Assembly (NCBI GenBank): GCA_027924585.1
Contig: BSBM01000319.1
Span: 5,919,001 to 5,983,000, forward strand
Direction of reading: 5' to 3'
DNA length: 64,000 nucleotides
Origin: Larix kaempferi
Lineage: Eukaryota; Streptophyta; Pinopsida; Pinales; Pinaceae
This document shows positions 43,151 through 54,446 of this stretch, in pieces. Under the pieces are notes generated by a model. The model was not told the origin of the DNA, did no database searches, and saw only the letters and a program-made list of their open reading frames with translations. Numbering within the stretch: the first letter of the stretch is position 1; each line of letters begins with the position of its first letter. The position numbers were made by a program, and so were the translations under genes.

Positions 43151-44215
43151 TAGGGTGTCGATATGGTTGACATGGTATGGATGATGAATAATTTGGTTAG
43201 GGAAAAATAGAAGGTGTAGATAGTGGTTACTTCTAAACAACATAAGAATCTTCAAAAGTCATGGATTCAAGCTTTGTGATAATCACCATATGGTGTAAGA
43301 TCTAGTTCTTGGGAGAATGCATATGGTGATGGAGTAAAAAATATCCAAGCGCCCTTCTCTCATTGATTTTATTTTGGGAATAATAATACAAACAACAATT
43401 CTTTGACCATGTTTATCATTTCCACCTCATGTATAACCCATTTGAGAAACTAATTCGAAACCAATCTCTGTAGTGTGAGTTTCAAAAGCAAGAAAGGATT
43501 TTTTTTATGAATAACCAACAATACATGAGAAAAAATGCCATCAAAATATGATTGAACCTCCTTATGTAAGGTTTCAATTATTTATTCCTTATCCTTTGAT
43601 TCTTTGAAGTTCCTTTGAATGCCATGAAAACTATATGCCTCCATACCATTAAGACAATACATCTATCACAAAAAAAAATCATCTTATTTTTCAAAAGTAT
43701 AGAACTAGATCTTTGCAATTTACAAAGGCAATCCTCTAATATACCTTTAGTACTTGTCAAATAACTTCTTGTACAAGGTTTTATCAAATGAAGATGATTT
43801 TGTGCTCATGATGTTGTTGTTTTTTTAAACCATTAACTTCAAAGCCACCTTATGCACTCATTGTAAACGAGTGTATATTCCTCTCCTTGTCCAGCTTTCC
43901 TTGCACAAAGGATTGAGCGTTGAATCTTCTGATTATGAAATATGGTTTGGCCATCACCATGAGAAGAACATAGACATAAGTGCAATTATTTCGCATTCCA
44001 GAAACAAAGGAATTAATCAACACCCACTCCTCCATGAACATGAGCATCGGGAGGTCCAAGCAAACCAATTGACATCATATCAATGGGAGAGGTAATCAAT
44101 TCAAAGATCGCGTTGAAAGCAAAATATTTAATAAATGTTGTGCACAGGTTGTATCTATAAATAAATGTTTCACTCAATCGTGATTATTAAAGAAGGTTAA
44201 GCTTTTATGAATTTG
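43151..44215. other. intergenic, no gene recognised
   Basis: AT-rich. Frames at 43850-44095 are open on both strands without family motifs. It may be the internal 3' part of the element whose LTR-like sequence follows. Confidence 0.3.
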
Positions 44216-44880
44216 AATTCTAAAGTTAAAGAAGTTTAATTTTTTATGGTTGTATCGAGAGTAACGAGGTGCTTACAACCCAGTATGGGGGAGATGTGTA
44301 ACGTAATGTAACGATGTCATGTTATGTACCAAAAATAAAAATTAATTTTTTTATTTTTTATGTTGGCCCATAAAATAAAAAATGAAAACCAAATAAAAAA
44401 TAATTTAAAAAATCCTTACCCGCTCATAAGAAATTTTTTTATAACAAAATAAAAAGTAATTAAAAAAATAACACCTCAAATAAAAAAGAATTAAAAAAAT
44501 CCATACTCGTAAGATAAAAATTTAAAACGAAAAAAAAAATCGTTAAAAAAATAACACCTCAATAAATTAGATGCCTCTGGGTGCTTGACGGATCCGCATT
44601 TAGGATGGATCTATGCTTCTTTTTAATTTTTAAATTATAAGAAGGTTAAATATTTTGAATTTTGAATTTTTTTAAATAAATCCATACTCGTAAGATAAAA
44701 ATTTAAAACAAAATAAAAAATCATTAAAAAATAACACCTCAAGAAATTAGATGCCTCTGGTTGCTTGATAGATCCGCATTTAGGATGGATCTATGCTTGT
44801 TTTTAATTTTTAAATAATAAGAAAGTTAAATATTTTATCATTTTGAATTTTTTAAAATTGTTATTATTAGAATTACGTAA
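44216..44880 (+). repeat. LTR-like repeat with preceding purine tract, inverted relative of 61970-62430
   Basis: gtatgggggagatg at about 44283-44296 looks like the polypurine tract that precedes a Copia 3' LTR, and tgtaacg then starts an LTR-like sequence. Most of the following 550 bp has an inverted relative at 61970-62430, including the phrases atggatctatgct and caataaattag. Inside, a unit of about 185 bp beginning ccatactcgtaagataaaa is repeated in tandem (44501 and about 44685). Confidence 0.55.
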
Positions 44881-45992
44881 GTGATAATTATAAATTTGAA
44901 TTATGATAAAATAATTATTTTATTTATTAAAAAGAAAAAATTCTAATTTAAATCCTAAGTTGGTTATATATAGAGAGAAAGAGAGATTTCATTATCACTA
45001 TAAGAATATATATATATATTTATAATAAAAATATATAGAGAAAGAGATTTCATTATCACAATAAAAAAATTATAATTATCATATAGTTCTTAGAAATTAA
45101 AATTCTTCCAAAATTAAAATAAATAACTTAACAAATTTAAATAAAAAATTGAAATTTTAATATCTAATTAAAATGTACAATATAAAGTTGTAAACAACTC
45201 ACCCTTTTAACCTATATCTTCATAGTGAAACTTGAATAATAGGCAATAATTAAAAGTATACATGGTACTTAAAATTTCCCAGAAGAGTTCTAAAGAGTTC
45301 TATGTATGTGGTAAGGGAATGGGATAATCATTCTATAAGGGAGGGTGAAAGAAGGGTGTCCAAATTCTCATATTTTCTATTTGGAATGTCATATGTATAT
45401 GCATAGTAAACAATGTAATGACATTGTAAAAATATAAAAAGTTTTGATAAATTTTAAAATGTTTATTATGTTTTTGAAAAATAGTGATTATAATAGACAT
45501 CAAAATTCTACATCACAACTCTGAGGAATTGTGAATACAACTCTATCCATATTCCAATTTTCAGCATTAGGCTTAAAGCTTATAGGCCTACTTGAGGCCC
45601 TAAGGTTTGAGGCCTCATTTGCCCAAGAAGGTATTTGGTATGGTACACTAACTTGTGCTTCCCAAGCATCTCAAAAGGCTAATCTAAAATTCCTCCCCAA
45701 CTCTAACTAGGTACTCAGCCTCATGCATTGAAATTCCAATCTCACAACTTCACTAGTGAATACAACTCCAACCTTGCTTTTGAACTTTTGATATCACAAT
45801 TTCAATTTCAGGTGCTTTGACCTTCTCGAGATGGTCTTATGCCCCACAAGCATTAGGTAAGGTAAAAGGACCATCGACATAGGTTTATTGATTTTTTCCT
45901 TGGCCCATAAGGTGTTATTTTTTCAAATATTCTTCTTCATAGATATGGGCTCCCACGAGATCATTGGATGAACTACCCTTCTAGGCCCTGTT
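44881..45992. other. intergenic left flank of the Gypsy element
   Basis: Very AT-rich to about 45530, with a twice-occurring agagaaagagatttcattatcac phrase (near 44972 and 45038). From 45580 on there are ggcctactt and gaggcct words. No gene was found. Confidence 0.35.
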
Positions 45993-47968
45993 GAGGCCTC
46001 AGGGGTGTAGGGTAATTGCAAGGTGCTAAAATGGGTCCAAGGCTCCCAACAGAGGGTGAAAACCCAGACTGAAAGGCTTCGAAAGACCCTACGCAAGGGC
46101 AGTTCTATCCCCAGCCTATTTGGTATGGAATTCTCCCACGGATATTCGACCTCCGTTGGCACTCTATGAGTTGGTGTTTCGATCGATAAGATCAGTTCTC
46201 CACTTAAGGAAAACAAAAGTATGAAAACTTAAAACATTCTAACTTAACCTATGTGAGAAAAGGATCCACTCTAGGTTAAATCTAATATAAGGAAAAGCTT
46301 GTTGTTGTGCAGATCAATCTTGATGTGAGAGGGATAAGTGTGTTTGCCAACTTTAACAGAAATGTAAAAGATGCATTTACTTATTCACTTAGATCATGAT
46401 CAATTAATGAAAATTAAGTGACAATAATTTAAGCATGTAACCTGTTCAAGATTATCCTGTAATCACCTTGTTAATTGAAAAATTAACAATGATTAAATTG
46501 AATGTTGATCATTTGCAGAAATCGATAAAGAAAACATCTCAATTGACAGAAATTCAATAAAACATTTTCACACACAGATCAACCATAAAAAGAAATTAGT
46601 ATAACAGATTCTTGTGTAAATTAATGCTTGCAAAAGATCACACACTGTAGATGACAATTTTAAGTAAGAAATCAAGTACTGTCAAAGAAACTTGAACAAT
46701 AAACAAGAGATGATTCAAAGGGATTACTTTACTGTATTAATGAAGTCTGTATACAAAATTACAAAGCTCTGCTAAGAAAGAGTATCTCTAGTCATCTCCT
46801 GTTGATTTCTAACCCAAAAATTATCAACCCCTAACCTTGAGAAGGATTCATCCTTAAATGAGAATTACAACAGAGTACAAAATGGAAATTCCCAAAATAG
46901 GGATTACAAAAATCGAACCCAGCTATTGATCCAGAAAATCCTGCCATTTAGCACATACCTCTAACAACTTTAGCTCAAACGATTCCCTCCAAGCCTACGA
47001 TAAAGTTTGAAATAAGGATGATTTTCTAATTTCGGGAAAATCCCACAACAAAATTTGAGGAATAAAATAATGACCTTCTAGCTGTCGATAACCGACAACA
47101 GATGGTTCAGCGAATCTTCCTGTTGAATCGCTTTAGAGTCTTCTTGGTGATCCGTGACATTCTCGAAAACAAAAAAATCGGACAACGGGTCTTGCTTTGC
47201 GGGAGCCGGTGGATTGACAGGTTCTTCATTGATTATAAAATCATGGATGATAGAGTCATCTTGATCACGTTGTTGTTCATTGATTTCTTCTTTGTTCTTT
47301 TGAGGGAGTAGTATGCAAACGGGCAGAGTTTCAGAATCTTCCTCTTTGCTATCACTGCTAGCATCGGGAACACCTGCGTCAAAGGGTGGCGACATAGGTT
47401 CTGGAAATAGCAAAGACTGAAGTTCCTCTTGCATAGAACATCCATCGAAGGATTCATAACTTGTCTGCATGTTACTCACCAGATCGTCAGAAAGAAAGCT
47501 TGCAAAGCTGGAACTTTTCTAACAAATACAAACGACGAACTAAGTTGCTCACACTTGCGATCATATTTAAGAAGAGTTAAAGAAAATCAAAATGATTGAA
47601 TATGATGAGCTGCTGTGATTGAAATCATACGAATTTAAAACTGCAATCATTTGAACTGAAATGAAACGACATCTCAGCATGTTAATCCAAAATGGATCAT
47701 AATAAAGTACAATTTTAACAAAATCACGCATAATTCGACATCGCATTGGAAAATTGTCATTACAGGCCAATCTTATCAAGCCATCATATCTTCAAAGATG
47801 ATCATGAGGTGCGAATTGCAGTGAGAAACCTGGTCGTAAGAGCAATGAAAAAACGAGGCATTAAAACGTAAATTTGAATGATTGAATTTCATCCACTGGA
47901 TCAAATGAATGGACGGTGAAGATTTATCAATGCAAGACGCGGGATCAGATCTTGGAGAATTACTCACA
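45993..47968 (-). repeat. 3' LTR of the Tat-like element
   Basis: 1976 bp, matching 56027-58003. It begins tgaggcct and ends actcaca on the plus strand, so the TG...CA ends are present. Confidence 0.88.
47078..47479 (-). CDS. LTR-encoded acidic ORF, 133 codons (3' LTR copy)
   Basis: A 133-codon frame inside the LTR, on the same strand as gag-pol. It begins MSNMQTSYESFDGCSMQEEL and is rich in Glu, Asp, Ser and Gln, with a Pro-rich patch (PVNPPAPAKQ). No family is recognised. The same frame with the same start, stop and length is open in the other LTR at 57113-57514, with about 12 amino acid changes. Possible roles, such as an accessory or regulatory protein, are speculation; a chance frame in a slowly decaying LTR is the main alternative. 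Confidence 0.4.
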   Translation of the reverse strand: MSNMQTSYESFDGCSMQEELQSLLFPEPMSPPFDAGVPDASSDSKEEDSETLPVCILLPQKNKEEINEQQRDQDDSIIHDFIINEEPVNPPAPAKQDPLSDFFVFENVTDHQEDSKAIQQEDSLNHLLSVIDS

Positions 47969-47984
47969 AATTTATTCATGATTC

Positions 47985-48400
47985 CCGAAAGCCGCAACCC
48001 GAAAATTGCGGGTTTCAGGTTTGCAAACTAACATCAAAACATAAACAGGATTGCGAAAGCCGTAACCCGAAAATTGCGGGTTGCGGGTTTCGTAAACACG
48101 TAACGCAAATACAAGGAGAAACGAAAATCCAAATCCGAAAGCCGCAACTACGGGTTTTGGGTTTCAGGAAGAATATTTCTCAAAATTATTAGCAAGGGGT
48201 TCCCGCAACTACGGGTTTTGGGTTTCAGGAAGAATATTTCCCAAAATTATTAGCAAGGGGTTCCCGCAACTTGCACCTTTCGGGTTGCGGGTTTCGGGTT
48301 GACTCAAAACCAAAAGACTAAAAACTAATTCCCACAACTCGAACCTTTCGGGTTCGGGGTGTCGGAGTGTCGGAAAGTCGGGTTTCGGACTGGTAGAAAG
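47985..48400. repeat. GC-rich palindromic word repeats (gcaacccgaaa/tttcgggttgc)
   Basis: The words cccgaaaattgcggg and cgggttgcgggtttcgg recur throughout. A 61-bp tandem duplication beginning gcaactacgggttttggg starts at about 48145 and 48206. The composition contrasts with the AT-rich surroundings. Confidence 0.75.
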
Positions 48401-49059
48401 CAGATGATAAAATACTTAAAATTTGAATCTTTCTGTGACCAAAACACTTAGACACTTCTGAGGAAAACAGTGACAATCAATCCAAGCAAATGTGTAAGTA
48501 CAAGATCATAAAAACCAAGCTCAAAAACTCACGTTCACAAGAACACTTACACAAATGCCCTTGTGTTTATTTTAAAATCGGGGCTCTCATGTTCAGGTGA
48601 AGCATGGGATCTGTTGTGGCCACAATAAATGGCGACTAGCTGGGAAGAACCAGTTCTTTCTGCAAACACACTTCAGTTAAAGAAAATATATCAGTCCGCT
48701 ACCCTTTTCAACGTGAAATGTTTTAGAAAATATTTATAAAGGAGACAACCAATAAGCATAAAACATAAGATTGATATTTTCTCAACCATGATCATATTAA
48801 AATAATGCAAACCTGATAAGGAGAGTTAGGAAACATCAGGGATCATTTACCATTGTGCAATCATCGAACGCCAGCTTGTGTTGAACCTGGAACTAACTTA
48901 AACTGCTCATGGATATCCAATTTACATATCACCTTGGTTTATTAATTGGTTTTATATACAACAATTCTTTTGGGTATAAACACATTTTTTTTTTTTTTTT
49001 TAAATAAATAAAATAAACAACTGCACATAAGAACTTGTTGATACAAGACCACTGCCCTG

Positions 49060-49535
49060 ACTTAGTAATCATATATCAGTAGTGCCATTCACAGGCCTAA
49101 TCCAGAAACTGATCAAGTTGGCTCGATAAGGAGACCCCTTGTCCTTTAGCTGTGACACTCAAGGCAACTATCATGGCTTGGTGACCACATGATGATAGCT
49201 TTGGTCCAAATTAAACCCATGATCATGGCAGGGATGGCTTGTGATAAGACCCCCCTGTCCTTATACACAACAAGTATCTTATAAGAGAAAAATACAGATT
49301 TTATTCAAAGAATAGACTACAAGGCACTGCAAAGGATTGGTAACCTCATGATAGCAGCGTTACTCACCAGTGTTTTGCAGATCATGAATGGACCGACCTG
49401 TGATAGGATCTTCCACCTCTCAGCAAAACTGATAGTCATCTCCCAAGTGTGGTGGCTTGATGTGAAGATGTCATTCCACTAAACACCTATGAACCTAAAG
49501 GGCCGGCTTAAAATAAGACCCCCCTCCTTGTAATC
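49060..49535. repeat. degenerate tandem modules with polypurine-like motifs
   Basis: The plus strand has gataaggagaccccttgtcc (49125), gataagacccccctgtcc (about 49243) and aataagacccccctccttg (about 49512), with a weaker gataggatcttccacc (near 49402). Each follows a catgat/ggctt phrase. On the sense (minus) strand these are purine tracts such as ggacaggggggtcttatc. Confidence 0.55.
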
Positions 49536-49962
49536 TATAATTATTTAAGAAAATTATTATCAAGGTGATTGTAAAAGGATCCAGAGCAATTAAAGCTGAT
49601 CAAGTTATTATGATATGTTGTGACAATGAGACATAAGGTAAGAATATTCCAACCATTCCCTGCATCTCAATTAAACAGATAAAACATTTAAAAGATAATG
49701 ACCAAAGTGGAAAGGTATCAATATCAAGGTTCTGCATCTGTTGGCTATGCGCTATTTATAAAACAAATTCTAATATCAGCCCAAAAAAACTGAGACTAAC
49801 ATACCATCCTGTAACTTCAGTTAAAGATAATATTTGAGCTAAAACTAGTTTTAAAACATCGCCAAATGTGTAGAATTTATTATCAACAAAGATGAAAGCA
49901 AATCAATCAAAACAAAGAGAAGAAAACACACACCAAACCTATGTACAAAAGCACCAAATTGT

Positions 49963-51440
49963 TCAGACGAAGTACTTTTTGAGCAATGAAACATTCACTG
50001 GGTAGGTGTCTACAACTCCCTCCAGTGTTTGTAATCAAACAGTAATGGGACCCATCTTTTCTGTAATAATGAAAGGTCCCAACCAAAGGCGCTAGAATTT
50101 GGTATATTGGTTTTTATCTTTATGTTGTTTGTCTCATCTTAATACCAAATCCCCAATTGAGAATTCCCTGTCAAACGAAGATTTCTCGTCAAACCATCTC
50201 TTCACCATCTGCTGATGATGATGTAGCTTATTCTTGGCTACTTCTCAGTCTTCCTCCAGTTTGAGCAATGTGTCAATTCTACGTTGAAGGGGAGAAGAGT
50301 CATCTTCTTGGATAGATTGGGCTAATTGCAATGAATTGATGGTGAGGTTAGCAGGAAGAACAACTTCCTTTCCATACACCAGACAGTAGGGTGAATTCCC
50401 AATTGCTGCCTTTGGGGTGATTCAGTCTGCCCAAAGAGCATTATAGAGCTGCGTGTGCCAATCCCTGTGATGAGTGGCTGCTGTCTTCTTGAGAATATTT
50501 ATCAGGTTCTTATTTGAAGATTCAGCGAGCCCATTACCCTGTGGGTAATAATTGGCAGAAAAATTTAATTTTATCCCTCTTTCAAGAGCATAGTGTGTTA
50601 AGTCAATTGAAGAAAAATAAGATGCATTATAAAAAACGAGATACTCAGGGGCACCAAACCTTGTAACTATCTGACTATCTAGGAAAGATATTACCTGTTT
50701 TGCATTACACTGCTTTAGGGGAACTGCTTCTGTCCATCTGGGAAAGTAATCAGTGGCAGTAAGGATATACTTGTGTTGAAGGGAAGATGTAGGATTAATG
50801 GGACCAACAAAGTCTAATCCCCACTGTTGAAATGGGAATTGAATTGTCACTGGTTGTAGAGGAAAAGCAGGTTTCTGGAACTTCCCTGCACATTTCTGAC
50901 ATGGTTCACACTTTCTTACATAGACATATGCATCTTTAAACAATGTAGGCCAATAATATCCTGCCCTGAGGATTTTGTGTGCCATAGTTTCGCCTGAGAA
51001 ATGGCCTCCAACAGGTCCTGCATGAAATTGAAAAAGTATATCATCAGTTTTAGGCTTCTCCAAGCACCTAAGGAATACTCCATCATAATTTTTTCTAAAC
51101 AAGATTCCATTAATGAATTGATAAGGAGCAGATTTTAATCTTAAAGCTCTGTGTTTTTTGAAATCTAAGGTTTCGGGAGCAAACCCATTGTTCAGAAAAA
51201 ACCTGATATGGTCATACCATTCAGAAGCCGGAGTATCTATTGCCTTGACAAAACCTGTAGGGAGTTCTTCCTCCCACTCCCACTCCATCTGGTGCCGAAC
51301 AGGGCCATTTGACTGAGCAGTCAACAAACATAAACCTTGCCCTTTCACAATTTTAGCTGCCCTTATTTCCAGATCGTATTCTTGTAAAGCAGTCGTCCAA
51401 TGGGCCCGTTTTTTCGCCCAGTTCCTTTTGGACCAGAACA
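49963..51440 (-). pseudogene. integrase of the Tat-like element
   Basis: Zinc-binding HHCC region: HAGPVGGH, then CEPCQKC. Catalytic core: WGLDFVGP (first Asp), then VFYNASYFSS where the second catalytic Asp is expected (VFDNASYFSS in related elements), here Tyr (TAT for GAT), then PQGNGLAESSNKNL with the Glu. The C-terminal region continues in broken frames from about 50420 to 49963 and ends VNVSLLKKYFV. Its job would be to insert the cDNA into chromosomal DNA; it cannot do so with the Asp lost and the frames broken. Confidence 0.88.
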
Positions 51441-51700
51441 TTTCTTATGGCTGTATATGGCACAATTACCTTAGTTCTAGATTTTAACAAATAAGGCCTG
51501 TAATGCTTAACAGATTTGTAAACTGCATAGGCCTGTTTATCAATTTGGGAGTAATTCAACTCGGCTCCCTTGAATGTTGAACTCATGAAGGAAATTGGAA
51601 TTTCTACATCACTCTCATGCTTCTGTTTCAAAACAGCTGCATAAGAAAAATCAATGGCAAAGGTATAGAGAATGAAATCTTTATCAAAGTCAGGGGACAT
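51353..51700 (-). pseudogene. Gypsy-type RNase H domain of the Tat-like element
   Basis: Recognised by FSYAAVLKQK, ISFMSSTFKGAELNYSQIDKQAYAVYKSVKHYRPYL and the tail LLKSRTKVIVPY. The usual T-D-A-S-D start of this domain reads T-F-A-I-D, so the first catalytic Asp is missing. Loss of function in this domain would fit the presence of a second RNase H upstream. The frame shifts into the integrase frame near 51400. Confidence 0.8.
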
Positions 51701-52914
51701 GAGAGCAGGAGCCTCAATGATAACCCTTCTAATTTTGACAAACGCATCTCTCTGTTCTTGTGACCAGTAAACTGTACATCTTTCTTGACTAATTGCTGCA
51801 AAGGTTTAACTATTTGTGCAAAATTAGGTACAAACCGATGGACAAAATTTATCTTACCTAGGAAGGACTACATTGCCTTGCGCGAACCGAGCAAGCCAAT
51901 TTTTGAAATAGCATCGGTACGTTCTGGGTCAATAATCATACCTTCTTTGGACACGATAAAACAAAGAAGCTTTCCTTTTGTGACTGCAAAGATATAATTT
52001 TTCGGATTGAGTGAGATCACGTACTTCCTGCAACGTTCAAAAACCTGTTTCAGGGCAAAAAGATGTTCATGTTGTTTCTTTGAATATATGGTGATATCAT
52101 CTAAATACACTACGGCAGAGTTATGCATCAAACCTCTGAAAGCTATATCCATAGCTCTCTGAAATGTAGCCCTGGCATTTATCAACCCGAAAGGCATCCA
52201 CCTGTAGGAGAAAGTGCCCCAAGGGGTTCTAAAAGCAGTTTTGAGCTGGTCATCGGGAGCAACCATGACTTGGTTATATCCTGAAAAACCGTCCAAGAGC
52301 GAGAACATCTCTGATCCTGCTACCTTCTTCAGAATCTGTTCCATGGGTGGAACATGATAATTATCTTTTTTAGAGGCCCAGTTCAGATTTTGGAAATCGA
52401 CACACAGTCTGATTTCGCCGCTCTTCTTATGCACATGCACCAAATTGGCGATCCATTGAGTGTGTCTGACAGGAAAAATGATTCGTGCCGTTAGCAGTTT
52501 TTCTAGTTCTTTTTTCACGGAAGGTTCTAAGCTCGGGTGCATTTTGCACAGTTTCTGTTGATAAGGCTTCACCTCCGGCTTCATAGGTATGTTGTGGTGC
52601 ATGATGCTTGTATCAAAGGTTTTCAGTTCGTCATAAGTCCATGCGAAAACGTCTTTGTATTCTTTACATAATTTAATGATAGCCTTTCTTTCCTCGGGAC
52701 AACAATCAACTCCTATATTGATAAAACGGGGTTCTTGCTCAGTACCTAAGTTGACTAGTTCGTAATTAAGTGAGGAGCTCTGGGTTTTGCAATTGGTTTT
52801 GCGTATGAATTTATCCTGTAAATCATAGAAATTCTCTAGACCGATAACAGATTTCGAGATAACGTTTGAAATGTCAGAGAGTGATTTTTCATGTTCTTCT
52901 TCATCTATAGCCAT
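51701..52914 (-). pseudogene. reverse transcriptase of the Tat-like element
   Basis: The open part, 51868-52914 (348 codons), covers the N-terminal linker (EYKDVFAWTYDEL), fingers (GEIRLCVDFQNLN), palm (FSLLDGFSGYNQV, FRTPWGTFSYRWMPFGL) and the YLDD catalytic motif (VVYLDDITIYS), followed by the thumb. Past 51868 a stop interrupts the connection (FLGKINFVHRFVPNF) to the RNase H. The polymerase core residues are intact; the first Asp lies in LLDGFSG. Confidence 0.92.
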
Positions 52915-52953
52915 GTTTTGAAACGTATCCTGAGCTGTGAGGAAATCAAGTAT

Positions 52954-53885
52954 CTATTGGTCGTCGTCAAACACTTTCCAGTTTGTCGCATTGTTAGGTA
53001 TCGACGACCTGTACATGAGTTCAATTGAAAAGGTTTGAGTTGACAAACCCTCTGGTGGTATCAATATGGATGCTCTGTTTGCTAAGAGGTCAGCATCGAA
53101 GCTCTGTGACCTAGGGACTGAGTTAATGTTAAATGAAGAAAAGGAATGGGTGAGGTCTCTTACCAGTTTCTGATAATTCATCAGGCGTGGAGACAAGCAG
53201 TGTATCTTATTCCTTACCTGTTTGACAATGATTTCAGAATTGCCAAAGCAATGACCTATACCCCCATATCAACAGCTTTTTTAAGTCCTTGAACAAGGGC
53301 TTCGTATTCAACTACGTTGTTGGTATAGTGAAATTCCAATATGCATTCTATCATAGTTTTAATCCCTTTTGGGTTAATGAGGACACAACCTGCACCAGCT
53401 CCTTCCTTAGACCTGGAGCCATCAAAAAATAAATTCCAAGCAGTTGGATCTATTCTAAAATTTGTATTTACATTAAAAACATTATGTACAACATCTCTAG
53501 TGAAAGGTACAGTGGTAACCTGAGTGATCTGCGATTCTTTCTGTAAATTTTCATCCGGGGAACAGTCAGCAGGCAAATCTCCAAAGAAAGTATCAAACGT
53601 AAAATGTTCAATATGTGCACTGTAGTAACGGGCAGGTTCACTAGAATCGTTAAGGTCCGTGACTGTCTGTTTCATGAAAGGCTCCCTACTGATTTTGATT
53701 TTGTTCGGTTGTCCATTATAGGGTAACCATAGATGAGACCAGCTAGTGGAAAAGTAGCCCTTAAGCTTCTCTGACCAGTCCCTACTCAACCACATCCCAT
53801 AAGCTTCAGGAATGTCAGCTACAACAATGTCTATAGTTTGGTGGATACGAGGATCCGTAGATAAGGTAAGCAAGACATTTCTCAA
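52954..53885 (-). pseudogene. archaeal-type RNase H (second RNase H) located before the reverse transcriptase
   Basis: In sense order, a protease C-terminal part (NVLLTLSTDPRIHQ to LPYNGQPNKI) leads into WNLFFDGSRSKEGAGAG (first Asp), NNVVEYEALVQGL (Glu), then after a stop and a one-base shift GNSEIIVKQVRN, where related domains have GDS (the third acidic residue is Asn here), and finally FDADLLANRAS. These are the strands of the RNase HI fold of the type added in Tat elements. Its place between protease and reverse transcriptase is the point of interest. Confidence 0.82.
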
Positions 53886-54090
53886 CCTTCCTACTACTCT
53901 GACTTTTGATCAGTCGAGTCGGACAATTTGAGTAGGGCAGGGTTCCCAAGTGGCATTCAATTTCCTACACACAGATAAGGGCATCACGTTTGATGAGGCA
54001 CCCGAATCTATCATGCAGTTATGTACGTTCCTGTTGAAGATTTTGAAAGTAAGAAGAAAAGGGGGAGTCCTTTTGCTTCCAGGTTTTTAA
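53886..54090 (-). pseudogene. aspartic protease core of the Tat-like element
   Basis: On the minus strand the catalytic MIDSGASSNVMPLSVC is readable near 54005-54050, followed by LNATWEPCPTQIVRLD and, after a stop, SKVRVVG. The D-S-G triad is intact, unlike that of the inner element at 23449. Confidence 0.82.
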
Positions 54091-54446
54091 TTGTCTGGCT
54101 TAGTGAAAGAGTCGAGGTTGTTATTCTGTGATTCTCTAGGTTGTTTGAATGTCATGCTTTTGGGTAAAGTATCCCTCATAGAAGGGATCTTCAGAAGTTC
54201 AAACAGAGAGATATTTTCCTTAACTCTTTTCATATCTTCAACTAGATTGTACTCCATCTTTGGAATAACTGTATCCTTTTGGGGAACAGTCTTGCCTATA
54301 TTGGGAACTGTTGTTGAGGATGAAGGTTCCTGAGGGGATTGTGGCCTTGACCTTGTGTTATAAGGGTGTTGAAAATTAAATACAGCATCAGGTTCGTCTT
54401 CCTTTTTATTCATAGGAAGTTCGGAGAAATAGCTAACAGTGTTCAC
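54091..54446 (-). pseudogene. Gag-protease linker of the Tat-like element
   Basis: Open minus-strand frame with low-complexity content (YNTRSRPQSPQEPSSSTT) and a conserved-looking VEDMKRVKENISLFELLKIPSMRDTL stretch. That stretch is the type of segment that sits between Gag and protease in plant Tat and Athila elements. It ends just before the protease core. Confidence 0.6.

Larger units (their letters stand above)
47969..49962 (-). other. non-coding 3' region of the Tat-like element
   Basis: About 2 kb between the integrase stop and the 3' LTR with no ORF. It contains a palindrome-rich CCCGAAA/TTTCGGG repeat block (47985-48400), an 18-T run at 48987-49004, and four degenerate modules with purine-rich motifs (49060-49535). 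Long non-coding 3' regions are common in Tat elements. Confidence 0.7.

Noticed and set aside
45923-46216. 97-codon minus-strand frame at the LTR end, with a partner at 55994-56251
   Set aside because: Runs out of the LTR into different flanks in the two copies; the shared part is short and has no motif.
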